Notes: a model not told the origin generated them from the sequence alone. A stretch of 64,000 nt of DNA from Alphaproteobacteria bacterium (GCA_018000295.1 JAGNKE010000012.1:1-64000); one strand, 5' to 3'; shown: positions 7,706 to 16,577, counted from the stretch's first letter. A program made the numbers and translations.

Positions 7706-10036
7706 ATGCTCTCCCGCAATCTTGAACAGACCCTCCACCGCGCTTTGGCTGTCGCCAATGAGAAGCACCATGAGTATGCGACGCTTGAGCATCTTTTGTA
7801 TGCGCTGGCAAGCGACCCGGACGCGATGGCGGTGCTGCGATCGTGCGGGGTCGATCTGGACGATCTGAAATCCAAGATCATGCATTATATCGAAACGGAC
7901 CTCAGCTATCTGGTGAATTTCGAGACGGAGGAAGCCAAGCCGACCAATACGTTCCAGAGGGTTTTGCAACGCGCGGCGATCCATGTGCAATCGTCTGGGC
8001 GCGAGGAAGTGACGGGGGCGAATGTGCTGGTCGCCATGTTCTCGGAGCGGGAAAGTCATGCGGTTTTCTACCTGCAGGAAAACGATATGACGCGGTTCGA
8101 CGCGGTCAATTATATTTCTCATGGCATCGCCAAAGTTCCGACACAGAGCCGCACGGACAAGGCGCCCACGGGCGTTGAAGAGCCGCCGAAAGACGGGACA
8201 AAGACCGGGCGAGAGGCGCTGGATGCTTACTGCATCAATCTCAACGACAAGGCGCGGAATGGGCGGATTGATCCTCTGATCGGGCGGGAGAAGGAAGTCG
8301 AGCGGACGATCCAGATTCTCTGCCGCCGATCCAAGAACAATCCGCTTTATGTCGGCGACCCGGGCGTTGGGAAAACCGCGATTGCGGAAGGTCTGGCCAA
8401 GCGCATCGTTGAGAAGCAGGTGCCGGACGTCTTGCATGATGCGGTGATCTTCGCGCTGGATATGGGGTCGCTGCTGGCCGGGACGCGCTACCGCGGGGAT
8501 TTCGAGGAGCGGATTAAGGCGGTTTTGACCGAACTGGAGAATATCGAAGAGTCGATCCTGTTCATCGACGAGATTCATACCGTGATCGGCGCCGGGGCGA
8601 CGAGCGGCGGGGCGATGGATGCGTCCAATTTGCTCAAACCTGCGCTTTCGAGCGGGCGGCTGCGGTGCATCGGGTCCACGACCTATAAGGAATACCGCAA
8701 CCATTTCGAGAAGGACCGGGCGCTGGTGCGGCGGTTCCAGAAGATCGACGTTTACGAGCCGAGCATCGAAGATGCGGTGAAAATTCTGAAGGGGCTGAAG
8801 CCTTATTACGAAGAGCATCACAATGTGAAATACACCAACACGGCGATTCAGGCCGCCGTCGAGCTGTCGGCGAAATATATCGGCGACCGGAAGCTGCCCG
8901 ACAAGGCCATAGACATTATCGACGAGGTGGGCGCGGCGCAGATGCTGGTGGCGGAAGGCGAGCGCAAGAAGACCATCGGAGTCAAGGATATCGAGGAGGT
9001 CGTGGCCGCGATTGCGCGCATCCCTTCCACTACGCTGAACAAGAATGACCGCGAGGCGTTGCAGACGCTGGAGCGCGATCTCAAGACGATGGTGTTCGAT
9101 CAGGAACCAGCTATCGAGGCGCTGGCGAATGCGATCAAGCTTTCCCGCGCCGGGTTGCGCGATGCGGAGAAGCCCATTGGGTGTTATTTGTTCTCCGGCC
9201 CGACGGGAGTCGGAAAAACCGAGGTGGCGCGGCAACTGGCGAAGTCTCTGGGCGTCGAACTGATCCGGTTCGATATGTCGGAATATATGGAGCGGCATTC
9301 GGTGTCGCGCCTGATCGGAACGCCGCCGGGATATGTGGGGTTCGATCAGGGCGGGCTTTTGACCGACAAGGTGGATCAACATCCGCACTGCGTCCTGCTG
9401 ATGGATGAGATCGAGAAGGCGCACCCGGATTTGTTCAATATTTTGCTGCAGGTCATGGATTACGGGAAGCTGACGGATAATAACGGCAAGAGCGTGGATT
9501 TCCGCAACGTTATTCTGATTATGACCACCAACGCGGGGGCGCAGGACATGGCGCGGAAGCCCATCGGGTTCGGGCGCGAGGTGGGCAGCATGGATTACGC
9601 GGAGAACGAGGCGATCACCAAGATGTTCTCGCCGGAGTTCCGCAACCGCCTGGATGCCATCGTGCCGTTCCAGAACCTTATGCCCGCGACGGTCGAGAAG
9701 GTGGTCGATAAGTTTATCATTCAGCTCGAGGCGCAGCTTGCCGACCGGAACGTCTCCATCGAGTTGTCGCATGAGGCGCGGAAATATCTGGCCGAGACGG
9801 GCTATGACGTGACCATGGGTGCACGGCCGCTGGCGCGGATCATTCAGGAGAAGGTCAAGCGGCCGCTGGCGGAGGAGATTTTGTTCGGCAAGCTGGAAAA
9901 AGGCGGGCTGGTCTTCATCGATTTCGACGGCAAAGCGCTGGTCTTCAAATATCAGGACGACAAGGAAGCGGCCAAGCTCAAGGCCAAGCTGAAGAAAAGC
10001 TCCAAGAGGCTTGAGGCCGAGAAGCTGCCTGAGTAG
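7706..10036 (+). CDS. clpA: ATP-dependent Clp protease ATP-binding subunit ClpA
   Basis: The 776-residue unfoldase works with ClpP. An N-terminal double Clp_N repeat (MLSRNLEQTLHRALAVANEK) is followed by AAA module 1 with Walker A GDPGVGKTA (about 217) and LLAGTRYRGDFEERIK, and by AAA module 2 with GPTGVGKTE (about 498) and LIGTPPGYVGFDQGG. There is no long middle domain, which separates it from ClpB. With clpS and aat, the N-degron pathway is largely encoded in this window; no clpP is seen here. Its last 25 bases and stop region recur at 10736-10760. Confidence 0.97.
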   Translation: MLSRNLEQTLHRALAVANEKHHEYATLEHLLYALASDPDAMAVLRSCGVDLDDLKSKIMHYIETDLSYLVNFETEEAKPTNTFQRVLQRAAIHVQSSGREEVTGANVLVAMFSERESHAVFYLQENDMTRFDAVNYISHGIAKVPTQSRTDKAPTGVEEPPKDGTKTGREALDAYCINLNDKARNGRIDPLIGREKEVERTIQILCRRSKNNPLYVGDPGVGKTAIAEGLAKRIVEKQVPDVLHDAVIFALDMGSLLAGTRYRGDFEERIKAVLTELENIEESILFIDEIHTVIGAGATSGGAMDASNLLKPALSSGRLRCIGSTTYKEYRNHFEKDRALVRRFQKIDVYEPSIEDAVKILKGLKPYYEEHHNVKYTNTAIQAAVELSAKYIGDRKLPDKAIDIIDEVGAAQMLVAEGERKKTIGVKDIEEVVAAIARIPSTTLNKNDREALQTLERDLKTMVFDQEPAIEALANAIKLSRAGLRDAEKPIGCYLFSGPTGVGKTEVARQLAKSLGVELIRFDMSEYMERHSVSRLIGTPPGYVGFDQGGLLTDKVDQHPHCVLLMDEIEKAHPDLFNILLQVMDYGKLTDNNGKSVDFRNVILIMTTNAGAQDMARKPIGFGREVGSMDYAENEAITKMFSPEFRNRLDAIVPFQNLMPATVEKVVDKFIIQLEAQLADRNVSIELSHEARKYLAETGYDVTMGARPLARIIQEKVKRPLAEEILFGKLEKGGLVFIDFDGKALVFKYQDDKEAAKLKAKLKKSSKRLEAEKLPE

Positions 10037-10038
10037 GG
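10009..10038 (+). repeat. Direct repeat at the clpA 3' end (copy 1)
   Basis: Bases 10014-10038 are identical over 25 positions to 10736-10760. Extending to 10009 gives 28 of 30, the two differences being transitions. This copy encodes the last ClpA residues (EAEKLPE) and the stop. The similarity drops off sharply on both sides. Confidence 0.95.
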
Positions 10039-10065
10039 CTACTCAATTCTTGTCTTTTGGCCTGC

Positions 10066-10143
10066 AAATGGCGTTTTTCTCCGCTTCCGCTTCTCAAATA
10101 CCTTTAAGTATTCTGCGGTGCGGTTCTCGAAAAAACGCCATTT
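10066..10143. repeat. Long imperfect hairpin downstream of clpA
   Basis: The arms 10066-10078 (aaatggcgttttt) and 10131-10143 are perfect inverted repeats. Inside lies a further short stem, aatac/gtatt, near 10097-10111. The element lies inside the segment bounded by the two clpA-tail repeats. It might act as a terminator for clpA, since an A/T run borders the arms. It could also be a small palindromic element carried with the insertion. Confidence 0.55.
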
Positions 10144-10251
10144 TCGGCTCAAAATACTGCGATTAAGTTCATACCCTATTTTTTAGTCTGTTCGCGTAGA
10201 GAGGCGAACCTTGATTCGTTCCCTAGGCCAGTGTTTTTGCAGGAGTTTTGA

Positions 10252-10758
10252 ATGTGCATAAAGAGAATATTGTTTTTGGCCATACTCATGCTCAGCCCGC
10301 TAGTGGCGCAAGGTGCTATCGCAGATACTCTTGACCACGCAAACATGGTTAAGAGAGCAAACGACATTGTCACAAAAATAGTCGCTATCGCATACGAGCG
10401 GGCAAATACGAATGAAAATCGGGGTTCAGGGCGCGATGAGGTAAGAGCGGAGTTGTCATATGTTTTCAGCTTAGAGAACGACCCCCATACACTTGTGCGT
10501 GTCGCGATGGTTGCGCGTGTGTATTCATCTGGACTTGCTGGTGATCAAGCAATAGATGATGTATTTTGGCTTGCGTGGGATTTATGTATGGTGCGCGTTA
10601 AGGAAATTGGTGGCGATGATGCGCTTGATGCCTTGGAGTATTTGCAAACCAGAGGAAAGCCGGAAGGTGGAGATTCTGTGGTGGTAAAAGAGCTCATTCG
10701 GGAATTGACTTCGAACAATCCTCGCGAGCCGCTCAAGGCCGAGAAGCTGCCTGAGTAG
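10252..10758 (+). CDS. Exported hypothetical protein with a ClpA-derived C-terminal tail
   Basis: The 168-residue protein has a signal peptide (MCIKRILFLAILMLSPLVAQ, then GAIA) and a helical, acidic mature part with no known domain. Its codons are clearly more AT-rich than those of clpA. Its last eight residues (LKAEKLPE) are almost the same as the end of ClpA, because the 25-bp repeat at 10736-10760 supplies them in the same frame. The gene therefore appears to be an insertion that took over a copy of clpA's last codons. An AGGAG site precedes the start. Confidence 0.7.
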   Translation: MCIKRILFLAILMLSPLVAQGAIADTLDHANMVKRANDIVTKIVAIAYERANTNENRGSGRDEVRAELSYVFSLENDPHTLVRVAMVARVYSSGLAGDQAIDDVFWLAWDLCMVRVKEIGGDDALDALEYLQTRGKPEGGDSVVVKELIRELTSNNPREPLKAEKLPE

Positions 10759-10760
10759 GG
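10731..10760 (+). repeat. Direct repeat of the clpA 3' end (copy 2)
   Basis: Bases 10736-10760 are identical to 10014-10038, and 28 of 30 match over 10731-10760. This copy forms the in-frame end and stop codon of the exported-protein gene at 10252-10758. It marks the right boundary of a segment of about 720 bases inserted behind clpA. Confidence 0.95.
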
Positions 10761-10770
10761 AGATGGTGCC

Positions 10771-11835
10771 CTATCTGTTCAAACCGTACTGACGGGATAC
10801 ACTTACATCATTGGCCGGGGCTGACATTTCACTTTCCCTTGTGTTCTGGCATTCGATTCCCGTTCTGCGGTTCATTGTGCCGATAAAATCTTTCAGAAGC
10901 TGCTCCTCATGCGAACCTGCGGCAAATCCGGAGGTTTCAAGAACGCGTTCCGCTAAGTTCCGGATCGCATTCATATCGCCGCTCCGCATGATGGCGGCTC
11001 CCGCGGGAGGATCAGAGTTTTCAGGATTATAATTCCACAGCGCCTGATGCACGGCGAATTCCGAGACACCCGCATTCGTCAGATTTTGCATACGCTCTTC
11101 AAAAGCCGAGGCTTCTCTTAATAAATCCTGATCCGACATGGAGGCAAGTTGCTCTCGAGGCATATCGAGCACCTGCTCTATCGCCTGAAAGGTTTTATAA
11201 CCGTAACGATAATTTTGAAAAAAACCCTCGCTGTCTTCTCCCAGTCTAACAGGATCAAAGAACAGAGCATGCGTCAACCGAGTGTCCGCGATGAATTGCA
11301 GGGTTTTGGCACCATCAGGATTGATTTGAAGCGCCTTTGCCGCCCCGAAAAAATCCGCCCCCGCTTCCGAGAGGCCTAGAGCATGGGAGCCTTCGTGATG
11401 CGCCAACCAATTTGTAAATACACCATTTTGCCTTTCGCTGAAGTCAAAGGAGTATATATCCCTCAAGGTTTCAGTATTTACATCCCTGTAATCTCGTGAA
11501 AAGTCAGTATCTTTTATCAAAAAATCGACAAGAGAGTATTCAGTATTGACCACCGCAAAATGGTATTGTTCGTAACCTTGATTGCCGGCGTAATTCGGGT
11601 TGCTTAGTGCGGCATCAGCAATAACACGTATTTTATCCGTTATATTCCCTGCTGCCCCGGTTGCCGTCGCAAAGCGGACAAGTTCGTTTACATAGGCTTC
11701 CTGCTGGGTGGGGTCTAAATTTCTATAATCTCCTATATTAAACAGGGCATAGCCTTGAGGGGTGCCGTCAGCATTCTCCCCGATCACATAGCGGGCGGGA
11801 AGGTTTCTATCTCTGGCTTGATAATCTTCGGTCAT
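10771..11835 (-). CDS. Hypothetical protein with an HExxH zincin-like motif
   Basis: The 354-residue product has no signal peptide. At residues 147-151 it carries HEGSH, followed by ALGLSEAGADFFGA, giving H147, E148, H151 and candidate third ligands E157 or D161. That spacing is compatible with a zincin metallopeptidase, but no named family was recognised and the motif alone is weak proof. The C-terminal part is helical and polar. It ends 10 bases from the right-hand clpA-tail repeat and is read towards clpA. Confidence 0.55.
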   Translation of the reverse strand: MTEDYQARDRNLPARYVIGENADGTPQGYALFNIGDYRNLDPTQQEAYVNELVRFATATGAAGNITDKIRVIADAALSNPNYAGNQGYEQYHFAVVNTEYSLVDFLIKDTDFSRDYRDVNTETLRDIYSFDFSERQNGVFTNWLAHHEGSHALGLSEAGADFFGAAKALQINPDGAKTLQFIADTRLTHALFFDPVRLGEDSEGFFQNYRYGYKTFQAIEQVLDMPREQLASMSDQDLLREASAFEERMQNLTNAGVSEFAVHQALWNYNPENSDPPAGAAIMRSGDMNAIRNLAERVLETSGFAAGSHEEQLLKDFIGTMNRRTGIECQNTRESEMSAPANDVSVSRQYGLNR

Positions 11836-11977
11836 CTGGAGTTCCCGGTCTCTTGCCCCTAAAAAAGCAATATTTTTTATTTATCAATACGCTAGCATGA
11901 TAGAGTATTGTCCAGATTATTGTCAAATTACCCCCTTTAGAACCAATCGGACGGATCGTGCGCCTTTTTCAAGTCTG

Positions 11978-11995
11978 TTCCGGGGAATCGGGTGG
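11978..11995 (-). repeat. Relic copy of the 3' end of the gene at 12731-13582
   Basis: Eighteen bases are identical to 12740-12757, and looser similarity extends to both sides. On the minus strand it reads PPPDSPEQT-stop, against PPPDSPENA-stop in the resident gene. It therefore looks like a diverged homologous gene end, not a random match. It lies on the far side of the exported-protein gene 12082-12720. Confidence 0.85.
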
Positions 11996-12081
11996 GGGGC
12001 TGGTCCAGATAAGGTTTCGGTTAGGGTTTTCCAGCGGGTATTGATGGCTTAAGCCCATGAGCGTTCCCTTGAATAAAAAAC

Positions 12082-12720
12082 TCACCATTTGCTTTTTATA
12101 GAGTTGTAAAAATTCAACACACAATCTTCGCTAGTCTGCATATCGGCATCACACGAATATTGGTACAGCACCTGCGCGAGAATATAATTTAGCTTATCCA
12201 TATCTTCCAAGTGCCTAAGCTTTGTATCCAACACATAGTCCTGTATGAAGGTTTTCCCCCCTCCCATGCCATTTTTTCGGTTGTGCTCTTGCGCAATACG
12301 CGCTTCTGTCTGCATACACGCAGGGGGAGCATCGACTTGACCATTATCTGTCCATTTTTTAACTTCACCCGGTTTGCATCCAACCTCCTTCAGCTTTGCC
12401 TGAGCTTCCTTTGCACTAGCAACAAGCTTTCTCAGCTTCTGTTCTTCCTCATCCGAAAACTCGGAAGGCCCGAAAACCGCGAGTCTGATCTTTTTTGCCT
12501 GTTCCAGCAAACACTCAGGAGCCTCTTTTTCGATGTTCCAGTCCCAGTTCCCCGCTCCGCTATTCGGGCAATAATCCTCTGAAAGCAGCGTTTTGAGCTG
12601 CTCCAGGACTGCTTCTTCGCTGTTCGCATAAGCTTTTGAAATTAAGTTTTGATCAGCCGCTTGCTCGATCAGAAGGGAGGCTGTGACAATATAAATAACG
12701 ACTATAAAAACTTTTTTCAT
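12082..12720 (-). CDS. Exported hypothetical protein (212 aa), likely inserted gene
   Basis: I chose the ATG at 12718-12720 (MKKVFIVVIYIVTASLL) because it begins a signal peptide and has an AGGA site about nine bases upstream. The mature protein has several Cys (DYCPNSG, PECLLEQ, VGCKPGE, PPACMQT, YSCDADM, EDCVLNF), suggesting disulfides in the periplasm or outside the cell. No family was recognised. Its base composition is AT-rich. It follows the gene at 12731-13582 by 10 bases and is flanked by copies of that gene's 3' end. Confidence 0.65.
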   Translation of the reverse strand: MKKVFIVVIYIVTASLLIEQAADQNLISKAYANSEEAVLEQLKTLLSEDYCPNSGAGNWDWNIEKEAPECLLEQAKKIRLAVFGPSEFSDEEEQKLRKLVASAKEAQAKLKEVGCKPGEVKKWTDNGQVDAPPACMQTEARIAQEHNRKNGMGGGKTFIQDYVLDTKLRHLEDMDKLNYILAQVLYQYSCDADMQTSEDCVLNFYNSIKSKW

Positions 12721-12730
12721 GGTCTGAATC

Positions 12731-13582
12731 CTAAGCATTTTCCGGGGAATCGGGTGGCGGCTCGACGGGCTCCCAGCGGTTGCGGGGGCCGAGAATTTCC
12801 ATCTTTACGATCTTTAGAGGCTGCGGGCCGTAATATTTCAGGCTGACCGCCTGCGGCTGAATCGGATTCTCACGCTCGGCGCGGCGTTCGAGGCTTGCAA
12901 TGGTGTCACGGATGATTTTTTCCTCGTGGGTGCGGTATTCGGCCCCTTTTGTTTCGACAAGGTAGTCGCGCAGACCCTGCAGCAATGCATTTTCGGAAAA
13001 GCGCGGCTGGTTTTTCAGTTCCTGTATATACGCGTTCAGGCGTTGCGGGGACAGGGTTCTGAGGTTTTTCAAATGCGGAGTGTCCATCGGGGAATCCCAC
13101 GGCATGAAGAGTGTTTGTTGCTGCCGCTGGTCAGGCGTGATGATGTCCAGTTCCAGACCGTCGCGGGTGGCGTCATTCACGGCGCGGATGGCGTGTATTG
13201 TCGTACCGTCGAACAGCACGATGCGGCCGGGCGGCGCTTGTTCGAGTTGCTCCGCGAAGTTGAAGAAGGCCATTTTGGCGAGTTCGGGGCTGTCCTCGTA
13301 ATCGATGTCCCAGCCCTCGGAGAAATCGCATTCGACGGTGGCGATGATTTCCCGCCCTACTTTCGGGCGCTTCATTTCCTTGAGCATATCTTTATCGGGC
13401 GGGATCTGGCCGATATTGCGGGTGCGCGTGAGGCTGCTGGAGACGAAGAAGCCGTTGCGCTGCCCGGCCTCGGGGATCCATTCGGGGCCGATGGTCTGCG
13501 CGTGGTGCTCGAAGAGGGAGCGCAGGGTTTCATCGCCCTGCCCCGCGCTGGTGAGATGATACATCAGAAGGGGTTTGGCCAT
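12731..13582 (-). CDS. Hypothetical protein (283 aa)
   Basis: The start at 13580-13582 (MAKPLLMYHLTSAGQGDETL) is preferred because upstream in-frame residues are low-complexity. The protein is soluble, with charged helices in the C-terminal half and a Pro-rich end (EPPPDSPENA). A segment PPGRIVLFDGTTIHAIRAVN might be a beta strand followed by a loop in an enzyme fold, but I recognise no family. Composition fits the resident genome. Its last codons are duplicated at 11978-11995. Confidence 0.6.
   Translation of the reverse strand: MAKPLLMYHLTSAGQGDETLRSLFEHHAQTIGPEWIPEAGQRNGFFVSSSLTRTRNIGQIPPDKDMLKEMKRPKVGREIIATVECDFSEGWDIDYEDSPELAKMAFFNFAEQLEQAPPGRIVLFDGTTIHAIRAVNDATRDGLELDIITPDQRQQQTLFMPWDSPMDTPHLKNLRTLSPQRLNAYIQELKNQPRFSENALLQGLRDYLVETKGAEYRTHEEKIIRDTIASLERRAERENPIQPQAVSLKYYGPQPLKIVKMEILGPRNRWEPVEPPPDSPENA
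12740..12757 (-). repeat. Direct repeat at the 3' end of the gene at 12731-13582
   Basis: These 18 bases, inside the codons for PPPDSPE, are identical to 11978-11995. Together the copies bracket the exported-protein gene 12082-12720. Confidence 0.85.
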
Positions 13583-13628
13583 CGGATTCCCGCTTATTTT
13601 TTTCCTGCAGGAATTATACATAAATATG

Positions 13629-13663
13629 CCGGAAGGGCCAAGTTTTGAGATTGGCCCCTCCGG
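13629..13663 (-). terminator. Stem-loop downstream of the RTX gene
   Basis: The arms 13629-13641 and 13651-13663 pair over 13 positions with one mismatch around a nine-base loop. It lies just past the end of the RTX gene (13683) and before the next gene downstream on the same strand. There is no strong U-run, so it may be a weak terminator or an mRNA-stabilising hairpin. Confidence 0.5.
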
Positions 13664-13682
13664 TTGAATATCGGCGCAGACG

Positions 13683-16577
13683 CTAGACGATCTCGTGCTG
13701 AATGACGATGTTTCCATCGGCATAAAGCTGGTTTACATCCAATCCGGTCACGCCCGTCAAGCGGGCGACGTTTATGAAGTTCGAGCCGTTCAGAGCGCCG
13801 TCCGCGTCAACAGAAACAAAGCTGTTTGCGCCCGTCTGAGTAATATGGATGAAATCCGATATCGCATCTGTCAGCGGATCGAAGGATAGAATATCCCGGA
13901 CTTGCAAATGATCGCCCTCAAAGACGTTGAAGTCGGTCATCGTATCGACCCGGTTGGTGATGCCGTCCAGCACGAAGGTGTCGGCGTTGGCGCCGCCGCT
14001 GAGCAGGTCGGAGCTTTTCCCGCCGTAGAGGATGTCGTCCCCGTCACCGCCGTAGAGCTTGTCCGCGCCCGAGAGACCGAACAGGACGTCATCGCCGCCA
14101 TTGCCATGCAGCGTATCGTTCAGATAAGTGCCGATCAGGTTGTCGTTGCCGTCCCCTGCGTCCAGAGAGAGGGCGACAACGGGCTTGATGACATTGGTCA
14201 GGGTGATAATCACCTTGCCGGTATCGAAGCCGCCCTGTCCGTCGAGAAGCGAGTAATTGAACTTGTCGTTGCCGTAGGCATTCGGGAGCGGCGTATAAAG
14301 GAACGTTCCATCGGAATGGAGAGTCACCAGAGCGCCCCGGAAGGTGGTGATTGTTTCCGGCAGAACGGTCAGGGGATTGCCGTCCGCATCGCTGTCCACG
14401 CCCAGCCCATTGTTCAGCAGCACGTTTCCGGTGACCGGAATATCCTCAAGGCCGGTAAAGAAGTCATCGACCGCCACGGGGTCGGTGTTCGGGGTGGCCG
14501 AGGGCAGGATAAAATCGGTTTCCGTATTGAGGGTGGATGCGTCCACGCTGCTGATGTAGGCCAGAAGCTGTTCCGGGTTTGCGCCGAGACCGCCGTCCGT
14601 ATCCGCATAGAGGTAGGTGTCGGAACCGACCTGTTCGAGCCGGAGATAGCCGTTCGCAAAGGCCTGACTGGGGTAGAGGCCCGGTGAAGCGCCGAAGAGT
14701 CCGCGAACGTCAATTTTGTCGCCGGGGGCAAAATCGGCAATCGTGTCAACGCCGAGCAGGTTGTCCAGAACGAAGGTATCGCCGCCTTCTGCGCCGACAA
14801 GGTGATCGGCCCCTTCGCCGCCCTCCAGAGTGTCAGCGCCTTCATAGGCATACAGATAATCATCGCCGCCGAGGCCGCGCAGGGTGTTGTCGTCGTTCAG
14901 GCCGGAGACGCTTTCGCCCACGCCCGTCCCGGTGAAGGTCAGGTTGTGCAGCAGGCTGACTTCGGTGCCGTCGCCATAGACAAGGCTTTCAACCTGATAG
15001 GCTTCATAGCCGTTTCCGGGTGAGTAATGGTCCAAGAACTGGTTGCTGATGGTGAGGCTCTCGTCGCCGACATGGACGATCAAGCTGAATCCACTTAGTT
15101 CAAACCGCACATCGGCGGGTAGGACGCCGTTCAGAACGATCTTGTCGAGACCGCCTTCTTCGGAAATATAATCATTGCCATCGCCGACCGCCCAGACATA
15201 GGTGTCGTCGCCAAGATAGCCATAAAGATAATCGTCCCCGCCCAGGCCGCGCAGGGTGTTGTCGTCGTTGATGCCCTGAACCGTCTCGCTTTCCCCGGTC
15301 CCCGTAAAATTGAGGTTGTGCAGCAGGCTTATCTCCGAACCGTCGCCATAGACGAGGCTCTCGACCTGATAAACTTCGTAACCGTTGCCGGGGAAAAAAT
15401 AGTCCGAAAACTGGCTGCCGATGGTGATGGCCTCATCGCCGATATGGACAATCAGGCTATACCCATTGTTCTCAAATCGAACATCGCCGGGCAGAACGCC
15501 GTTCAGAACGATCTTATCCAGACCGCCTTCTTCGGAGATGGTGTCATTCCCGTCACCGACAGACCACTCATAAGTGTCGTTGTTCAGGCCGCCATAGAGG
15601 CCATCGGCCCCTTCGCCGCCCTCCAGCGTGTCGTCGCCTTCATAGGCAAACAGAGTATCGCCGCCGCCGAGGCCGCGCAGTGTGTTATCGTCGTTGATGC
15701 CATGAACCGTGTCGCTTTCCCCGGTCCCCGTAAAAGTGAGGTTATGCAGGAGGCTGACTTCCGTGCCGTCGCCATAAACAAGGCTCTCGACCTGATAAAC
15801 GTCATAGCCGTTGCCTGGTGAGTAATGGTCCAATAACTGGTTGCTGATGATGATGCTCTCATCGCCGATATGGACGATCAGGCTATATCCCCCATCGCTC
15901 TCGAACCGCACGTCGGCGGGCAGGACGCCGTTCAGAACGATCTTGTCGAGACCGCCTTCCTCGGAGATAACATCATTTCCATCGCCGACCGCCCAGACAT
16001 ACGTGTCGTCGTTCAGGCCGCCGTATAGATTATCGGCCTCTGTTCCGCCCTCCAGCGTGTCGTCGCCTTCTTGACCGCTCAAATTATCCGCCCCTTCGTC
16101 GCCCTCCAGCGTATCATCGCCTTGATTGCCGTAGAGGAAATCATCGCCGCCAAGGCCGCGCAGGGTGTTGTCGTCGTTGATGCCCTGAACCGTCTCGCTT
16201 TCCCCGGTCCCCGTAAAATTAAGGTTGTGCAGCAGGCTTATCTCCGAACCGTCGCCATAGACGAGGCTTTCAACCTGATAGGATTCATAGCCATTGCCCG
16301 GATTGAAGCTGTCCAGAAACTGGTTATTGACGGTAATCGTCTCAGCACCAATATGGATATACAGCCCATTTGTATCCGTTTCGAACCTTGCATCCGCAGG
16401 CAGGACGCCGTTCAGCACAATCTTGTCGAGGCCCGCAGTCTCGTTAATCACAAGGTTGCCGAAGCCCACCGACCAGGCATAGGTGTTGTCGTCCGGGCTG
16501 ATGGGCTGCGGGATGGCCAGAGACTGTAAAGAACCGGAAAACATTTTTGTTTCTTTTTCAAGGGCAATCGACGACAT
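13683..16577 (-). CDS. RTX-type calcium-binding repeat protein, likely type I secretion substrate
   Basis: The 964-residue protein has no signal peptide. It carries many GGxGxDxLxGG nonapeptides (for example GGEGADGLYGG and GGDGDDILYGG) that bind Ca2+ as beta-rolls. Four modules of roughly 130-150 residues repeat LDKIVLNGVLPADVRFE, then VYQVESLVYGDG, then INDDNTLRGLGGDD. A cadherin/VCBS-like segment follows (about 665-760: VAVDDFFTGLEDIPVTGNVL), then more RTX repeats and a C-terminal domain (GGANADTFVLD) as in type I secretion targets. No HlyB/HlyD/TolC genes are in the window. A surface or exported adhesin-like role is inferred. Confidence 0.9.
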   Translation of the reverse strand: MSSIALEKETKMFSGSLQSLAIPQPISPDDNTYAWSVGFGNLVINETAGLDKIVLNGVLPADARFETDTNGLYIHIGAETITVNNQFLDSFNPGNGYESYQVESLVYGDGSEISLLHNLNFTGTGESETVQGINDDNTLRGLGGDDFLYGNQGDDTLEGDEGADNLSGQEGDDTLEGGTEADNLYGGLNDDTYVWAVGDGNDVISEEGGLDKIVLNGVLPADVRFESDGGYSLIVHIGDESIIISNQLLDHYSPGNGYDVYQVESLVYGDGTEVSLLHNLTFTGTGESDTVHGINDDNTLRGLGGGDTLFAYEGDDTLEGGEGADGLYGGLNNDTYEWSVGDGNDTISEEGGLDKIVLNGVLPGDVRFENNGYSLIVHIGDEAITIGSQFSDYFFPGNGYEVYQVESLVYGDGSEISLLHNLNFTGTGESETVQGINDDNTLRGLGGDDYLYGYLGDDTYVWAVGDGNDYISEEGGLDKIVLNGVLPADVRFELSGFSLIVHVGDESLTISNQFLDHYSPGNGYEAYQVESLVYGDGTEVSLLHNLTFTGTGVGESVSGLNDDNTLRGLGGDDYLYAYEGADTLEGGEGADHLVGAEGGDTFVLDNLLGVDTIADFAPGDKIDVRGLFGASPGLYPSQAFANGYLRLEQVGSDTYLYADTDGGLGANPEQLLAYISSVDASTLNTETDFILPSATPNTDPVAVDDFFTGLEDIPVTGNVLLNNGLGVDSDADGNPLTVLPETITTFRGALVTLHSDGTFLYTPLPNAYGNDKFNYSLLDGQGGFDTGKVIITLTNVIKPVVALSLDAGDGNDNLIGTYLNDTLHGNGGDDVLFGLSGADKLYGGDGDDILYGGKSSDLLSGGANADTFVLDGITNRVDTMTDFNVFEGDHLQVRDILSFDPLTDAISDFIHITQTGANSFVSVDADGALNGSNFINVARLTGVTGLDVNQLYADGNIVIQHEIV
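14870..16490 (-). repeat. Four tandem modules within the RTX gene
   Basis: The modules lie near 16490-16140, 16020-15660, 15590-15240 and 15205-14870. They are similar at the DNA level: the stretches near 15243-15350 and 16158-16266 are nearly identical for over 100 bases. Modules one and three share the variant GESETVQG. Such identity points to recent duplication or gene conversion. Array length could vary between strains. Confidence 0.85.

Noticed and set aside
7682..9772. A 696-residue open frame on the minus strand over clpA
   Set aside because: It is a shadow of clpA, whose protein has complete family signatures in the plus-strand frame; the antisense frame is His/Arg-rich with no recognisable domain.
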